A stretch of DNA of 64,000 nucleotides, from assembly GCA_004794655.1 (NCBI GenBank), contig SMMW01000524.1:558001-622000 (forward strand). The letters are read 5' to 3'. The notes beneath the pieces are model-generated. The model saw nothing but the letters and a program-made list of their open reading frames with translations, did not search any database and was not told where the DNA came from. This DNA is from Marisa cornuarietis. Its lineage: Eukaryota > Mollusca > Gastropoda > Architaenioglossa > Ampullariidae. Within the stretch, counting starts at the first letter, position 1; each line of letters starts with the position of its first letter. Shown here in pieces: positions 59,412-64,000 of the stretch. The translations under genes and the position numbers were made by a program.

Positions 59412-62203
59412 ACAGTTTCTATACAGTTTCTAAAGTGAAGCCATGGTGAGAAATGATCGATTCAGAAGTTTCAAATTTAAATTTAATCAGATGTAACTTC
59501 TAGTTTCTATCTTTTAGGTAAAGACACGTTACGTAGTCTCAGACAAAGCAATTTTCTGCAGAATCGAGAGGAACTGGGAACAGTACAGTTCAGCCTCAGG
59601 CTGCAAAGACCGGCTGGTCGAAGGCCGCGGATATAGTTCCATATGCGCTGCGCACGAGTCATCTGGGCACGTCCCTTCTCGCGTGGTTTATCCGCTCCCA
59701 TTTTGACTTAAAAGTGAACGCGGGTGGAAACGTGGAATTTTCATGCAAGGTTGGTGGAGGCGTATAAAATCTTAGACACTAATGAGACAGCAGTTTGCAA
59801 ACCGCTTTGTATTATTATTGTCTGCAGACATTTAGAAGATTGAAAAAGAAACATATTTGAAATCGATACTTGAAAAGTAAAGAATTCACGACTTCCATTA
59901 TTCTACCCTAGTATAAGTTACTGAGTTCTGGTCGATTCTTACTTTCACTCAGTATTAGCTGTAGAGTTTTAGTAGAGCCCTACTTTGACGCAGTATTAGT
60001 TGTTGCCCATTAACCCTGTATATCTATGCACAGAACACTGTAACCATTGGCTTCGCCAAGGAGAACCCAATGCTGCGGTGGCTCTGGGTCAAAGACGGCG
60101 ACCCCGTGAGGTTGGACGCATCACGCATGCTGCTGACGGACTTCGTTTTCTACGTGGAGGACATGCGACCGACGGACAGCGGAACGTACGAGTGCCGTAT
60201 GGATCTGGGGGATGGTACGGTGCTGACGGCCGAGGTCTACACGCTGACGGTGCTGACGCCCAGCCCCACGCTCTTCGTGCGTCAGACGGAGCCACTCCGC
60301 CTGGACTGCCGCAGCGAGGCTCTGAACTCCGTCAGGCGCATCTTCAAGGTTAGCTTGCAGCTCCAGGAGGAAGACAGTCGCCGGGGAAAGAGGGGTGCCC
60401 AGAAGACCTCCAACAGCAACGGCGCTGACGTCATTACGGTCGAGCCTCTCTTTCGGAATGTTGCCCGAGCGGGAAACAACGGTGCGCGGGGAAGTGGAAC
60501 TGTGGGATGGACCGACGGGACGACATCCAGGTTGTTGGTCAAGAAGCGGCAAGCTAGCCAAAAGGCCCAAGGAGACAAGAAGGAAGAACCCATCACCATG
60601 CGGCGATGGTATTTCAACGACAAAGAGACTCCACTCTTCCCGAAAAGCTTCCCCAACGATGTCCCGTCCCCAGACGTCCTGCCAGTCGCGGAGTTCAACA
60701 TGACGGGCGAGTGGACATGCAAGGTGAGCGACTTAGTCACCCGCCACACCTGGCGGACGGCCTGGTACCGGGTGAAGGTGGCGCCGCCCCCCTCGGTGGG
60801 TGAAGTGATGGTGCGCAGGCTCCTGGTGCAACCGCAGGTGGTGGGAGCGGTGGTGGCGGGGGTGGTGGCATTACTGTTGATGCTGGCGGTGCTGATGGCT
60901 TGCATGGCGCAGAAGCAGAACGCCAAGGTGGATGAAGAGTTTGCGGCCATGAAAGAGAGGATGCTGAGGAGGCCGGGGCATGTCGGTGACACCAACGATG
61001 AAGAACGCCAGATCCTGAGACGCGTAAGTTATGAGGTCTACAAGAGAACTTTTTTGTGGGGTCATTCCACTAGCATCATCGTACACAAGAAAAGATTTAA
61101 AAAGCACACCAACATCAGAAATTACGTCGATACATTTGGGTATTTTAGGCTACAGCCAAGAGAGCTGAATAGCACGTAAATTCGGTATATCTGGCGACAT
61201 TTTTTACATGATATATATGTATATATAAGCACCATATAAGAAAAAACTTCCTTGAAATTAGATTAACAGCCTCCAATGGATGTTCCTTGTCATTTGAACA
61301 GCGTGGAAATCTCATGGAAAGTTTAGCGTAGTCAAATATATATATATATATATATCCACACACACACACACATATCGGGGTTCGTCCATTCACCTACGAC
61401 AGATTACTCAAGCGTGCATAGCATCACAGTACCAGACATGTGCCCTGAAGTGTGTTGTCTCTGGTCCGTCAAAACAAACCGAATGTGTTTGTCACAATAC
61501 ACTTGGCCAAACTTTGTCACACGATTTGTCACCAACGCTTCTAGGTTTCATCGAAAAAAATAGTGAATCAAATAATAACAACAGAAGAATTTGTAAAGCT
61601 CATTACCCCGTGTGAAGGCAAGTTCCGTGGGTTGTACGCAAAAAACTACAAACGAATCGATAGTCAACCATACAAGAAACACAAGCGTCAGAAAATAGAT
61701 GAAATAAGTGAAGCTAGGTAAGGGACGCTGAATACATAAATGTGTGATATTTGTATATTCCTTGTGTGTGATATGACTTCCGGCCTTATGATTTTTGCGT
61801 GCATTTGACAGTGTAACTGTTTTCTGGAGATTTCTATTGACAATATTTTCCACCAGCACTTCGTCATTCATTTATTATTTGCTATAATAACTGTAGTTTT
61901 CAAATAATTCACTTCTTCACACACCTAAAAACGAATGGTGACGGTCAAATCTTAAGAGGTTAATATCAAGTAATATCGTCCAGCGCTGACTGTTTACAGA
62001 TGTCCAGCAGACCTGGCGATGCTAAATCCAGGCTGTCGCTCGGTACTGGTGACTCGACACCGACAGACATGGAGGAAACAGAGGAAGCCAAGTCGACAAC
62101 GACAGACACGAGGGAAAGAGGGGAAGAGCAAAGCGACGAAGACTACACCGACGACGAGGAAAACTACAACGATAACTATAATTTCGGCAAATTAATGATG
62201 TGA
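59286..62203 (+). CDS. Immunoglobulin-superfamily type I membrane receptor, uncharacterised
   Basis: Four exons join in phase to 474 aa: 59286-59328 (signal peptide MSLCLCFVILTLST), 59562-59749, 60034-61023 and 62000-62203; each has GT/AG borders. Ig domain 1 spans about residues 60-155 and is split by intron 2: Cys76 (GGNVEFSC), core Trp near 93-95 (RWLWVKDG), DSGTYEC with Cys131. Domain 2 has Cys169 (LRLDC), Trp269 (RRWYFNDKE) and Cys306 (GEWTC). About 100 residues separate its first Cys from the Trp instead of the usual ~15; this basic, Gly/Asn-rich insert holds an RGKR furin-type site (194-197). A membrane segment lies at about 346-368, then a 106-residue cytoplasmic tail ending in an acidic, Tyr/Asn-rich stretch (DEDYTDDEENYNDNYNFG). 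It should sit at the cell surface in adhesion or recognition; ligand unknown. It is much more GC-rich than its flanks. Confidence 0.8.
59338..59411. repeat. (ATG)n microsatellite in intron 1 of the Ig receptor
   Basis: Perfect ATG/GAT triplet run of about 24 units, 9 bases after the exon 1 donor. Trinucleotide expansion here would lie within a 233-base intron. Confidence 0.97.
61335..61373. repeat. (TA)n and (CA)n microsatellite
   Basis: ATATAT run followed by CACACA in intron 3 of the Ig receptor gene. Confidence 0.85.
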
Positions 62204-62894
62204 ACAGTGGAACAGTCAAGAAGGAGGTGGTCACGTGCTCGCCAAGCAGAACTTAAAGGCAGATGGGCTTGTTTGGTCCAACGTTGGTGGCGACGTTGGC
62301 GGGGGAGTCGGTGGCTTCACTGGTCGAGGCAGTCTTCGTTCTATGGAGATAGGGGACACAAAGAGCGGAACTATAAGTGCATGTACCATTTGAACGGTAT
62401 CACGATTCAAATATAAAGTGAATCTCAAAGTTACTGACAGAGCTAAAGTAAACAGTGCTGTCATTAGCTGCAAAAATGCATGCGGAATTTTATCATTAAC
62501 GTTTCGGCCAAAAACGCAGATGGACTGACATAAATTTGGCCATGGTTCGTGATGCGTTGCCCAATAAGGGAGTCTGCTTCTGTAATGTCGCAGGAATCGA
62601 AGTCTTACTAAAAACATTGAATCGCCACAAGGCACAAACATAGTGGAAGCAGACACGAAAATGGAGCTTTTTTCTCGCTTGCTGAGGACCTAGCATTAAT
62701 ATGCTTTATTGCTACTTCATTATTTTTCTCTACACTGTCTCAACTCGTCCTCTCACAAACTGTTATCTCGCTAGCCCCCCCCCCACCACCACCACCACCA
62801 CCACACTTCTCTCGCCGCAATTTGCGGCAGAATGGATTCTTTCTCTAAGGATGATGATGAAAGCTGCTCAGTGCACTTTGACATTATCGGCTTA

Positions 62895-62926
<32 letters not shown>

Positions 62927-63330
62927 TCCACACAAGGAGTGGAAAGTATGAAAAAAGAATGCCACCCGCTACTTAAAGTATTTCCAGAAGAAGGTGGGTC
63001 TGGTCCAGATCTGAAAGCATCAAAGGTTACCTCCTAATCAAGGATTACATACCCCCTTCATGTCGCTCAACATTTGTGTTAGACTGCTGATCGCGAGATT
63101 ACGAATTAGGACAGCATGTTAGTCTACACGTGTGTAACATTTACATTAATTTACATTTATTTTGTCATTTACATTTAAACATTCTAAGCAGCCATTGGGT
63201 CGCCTTTTTGCTGCGCGCTCCGTGAGTTTGTACATGGCATTAATACATACATACAGCCATGTTCCCCGCAATCCCCTCGCCTGCAGTGAGCACAACTCAC
63301 AAGCTCAAGGCACCCTCTCCTCCCTTCTGT
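62204..63330. other. 3' UTR of the Ig receptor and intergenic DNA
   Basis: Follows the TGA at 62201-62203. No further exon seen. Contains a C-run and (CCA)n tract (62775-62803) and a (CT)n(CA)n tract (62893-62926). No clear AATAAA close to the stop. Confidence 0.4.
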
Positions 63331-63337
63331 GGCAAAT

Positions 63338-63376
63338 CGCGTCATCACGGTGACGTGTCGTTTTCGTCACGTCATC
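63338..63376. promoter_or_regulatory. Cluster of four CRE half-sites
   Basis: CGTCA (63340-63344), TGACG (63351-63355), CGTCA (63365-63369) and ACGTCAT (63369-63375) lie within 36 bases, about 110 bases upstream of the signal-peptide exon. This suggests a promoter responsive to CREB/ATF-type factors. Motifs seen; function inferred. Confidence 0.4.
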
Positions 63377-63486
63377 CTCTCGGAGGAAAACGGAAAGTCT
63401 CAGCGCAACTGTGAAAACAGTCAGAAATCGGAGTTTAACCCACCCCTCCCACTTCAGCTCTGCTTTCCCGGTCGTTTACAACGGTT

Positions 63487-63535
63487 ATGAGGCTTTCACA
63501 TCCCCCGTGTTTCTTCACACTGGCGTTGATTATAG
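63487..63535 (+). CDS. Candidate signal-peptide first exon of a neighbouring secreted/membrane protein gene
   Basis: ATG (63487), then MRLSHPPCFFTLALII and a consensus donor ATAG|GTGAGT. The exon is 49 nt, ends in phase 1 (16 codons plus one base) and encodes a hydrophobic signal-like peptide. The Ig receptor's first exon has the same design (14 codons plus one base). The gene would continue beyond the right edge. It may be a tandem Ig receptor paralogue. Confidence 0.4.
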
Positions 63536-64000
63536 GTGAGTAGATTTTAAAATCAAACTTTCTGCTTGTGAGTACTCAGCTCACGATGAATACGAATATC
63601 ACTGGGACAGAATTCTTGCGCTTAGACCTGGTATTTTAATCACGTGCAACTGGCAGAAAATCGTGTGCAGAATTTTAACCAAGGAGACGAGTTATTAAGA
63701 ATTAAATTGCGTTCACGTTTTCGACATAGTCTGTTATTTGACTTATTTCGATGAGCGTTCCGTTAGTGCATTTTCAAATTATTTTTGACGACGATTAAGA
63801 AGCAGATATTGTAGAAACCTCGTCTTTTGTCAATGGTATATAATGAAGAGATGTTAACTTTAAAATGCTTTCCATGTAGAGAGCAGCCATACTGCCGAAC
63901 GTAGACTGATTGAGGATGGATCACAAGCATGACCACAATAGTTTCCAGTTCATCATTTTCCACATGCGCACTGAACCAAACTATGAATAAAATGCTTACT
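63536..64000. other. Probable first intron of the right-edge gene
   Basis: AT-rich, no second exon seen before the window ends. Confidence 0.35.

Noticed and set aside
60282..60995. 237-codon minus-strand open frame over the Ig receptor
   Set aside because: Shadow of the GC-rich plus-strand Ig exon, which has clear Ig cysteines, membrane span and phase-matched exons.

Overview
The window is animal genomic DNA: AT-rich, with small phase-matched exons, long introns and 3' regions, CA/TA/GA/ATG microsatellites, and relics of several transposon classes. Multi-exon STIMATE (TMEM110) and RPP14 orthologues fix it as metazoan. The SINE tails ending in (ATT)n, the RTE-like LINE relic and the tyrosine-recombinase relic look like an invertebrate, probably a gastropod mollusc. 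That last step is inference and no species can be named.

Layout, left to right. (1) 1-4620: no supported coding exon, probably the first intron and/or 3' part of a minus-strand gene whose 5' non-coding exon sits at 4534-4620. (2) A divergent NRF1/YY1-type promoter at 4600-5085. (3) STIMATE on +, seven coding exons from 5175 to 12809 (303 aa), with LINE and SINE copies in its introns. (4) 12810-23960: non-coding, probably STIMATE 3' UTR and intergenic DNA. (5) An unrecognised acidic/coiled-coil protein on -, two exons, 26474 to 23967 (406 aa). (6) 26.5-31.5 kb: mostly non-coding, with an intact-ended 815-bp DNA transposon at 30560-31374. (7) A large disordered protein on +, exons at 31630-31939 and 34144-35478; its 3' end is uncertain but may be the exon at 47861. 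(8) 35.5-46.6 kb: a transposon graveyard holding a hAT-type MITE, a tyrosine-recombinase relic with a foldback repeat, SINEs, tandem duplications and a small MITE. (9) A promoter-like patch at 46.7 kb, a possible small protein starting at 47040 and a 3' exon at 47861-47910. (10) 47.9-54.9 kb: long 3' UTR-like DNA and an RTE-type LINE relic. (11) RPP14 on -, four coding exons from 56448 to about 54903 plus a 5' non-coding exon near 57575. (12) An immunoglobulin-superfamily membrane receptor on +, four exons from 59286 to 62203 (474 aa). (13) A second signal-peptide exon of the same phase at 63487-63535, perhaps the start of a neighbouring receptor gene.

The genes do not form a pathway. STIMATE acts at ER-plasma membrane junctions in store-operated calcium entry, RPP14 in RNase P/MRP, and the Ig receptor at the cell surface. 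The most notable items are the Ig receptor, whose second Ig-like domain carries an unusual ~85-residue insertion with an RGKR site, the possible tandem receptor gene beside it, and the transposons whose ends and target-site duplications can still be read. All exon joins are my own reading of splice signals and phase; no transcript evidence was available.
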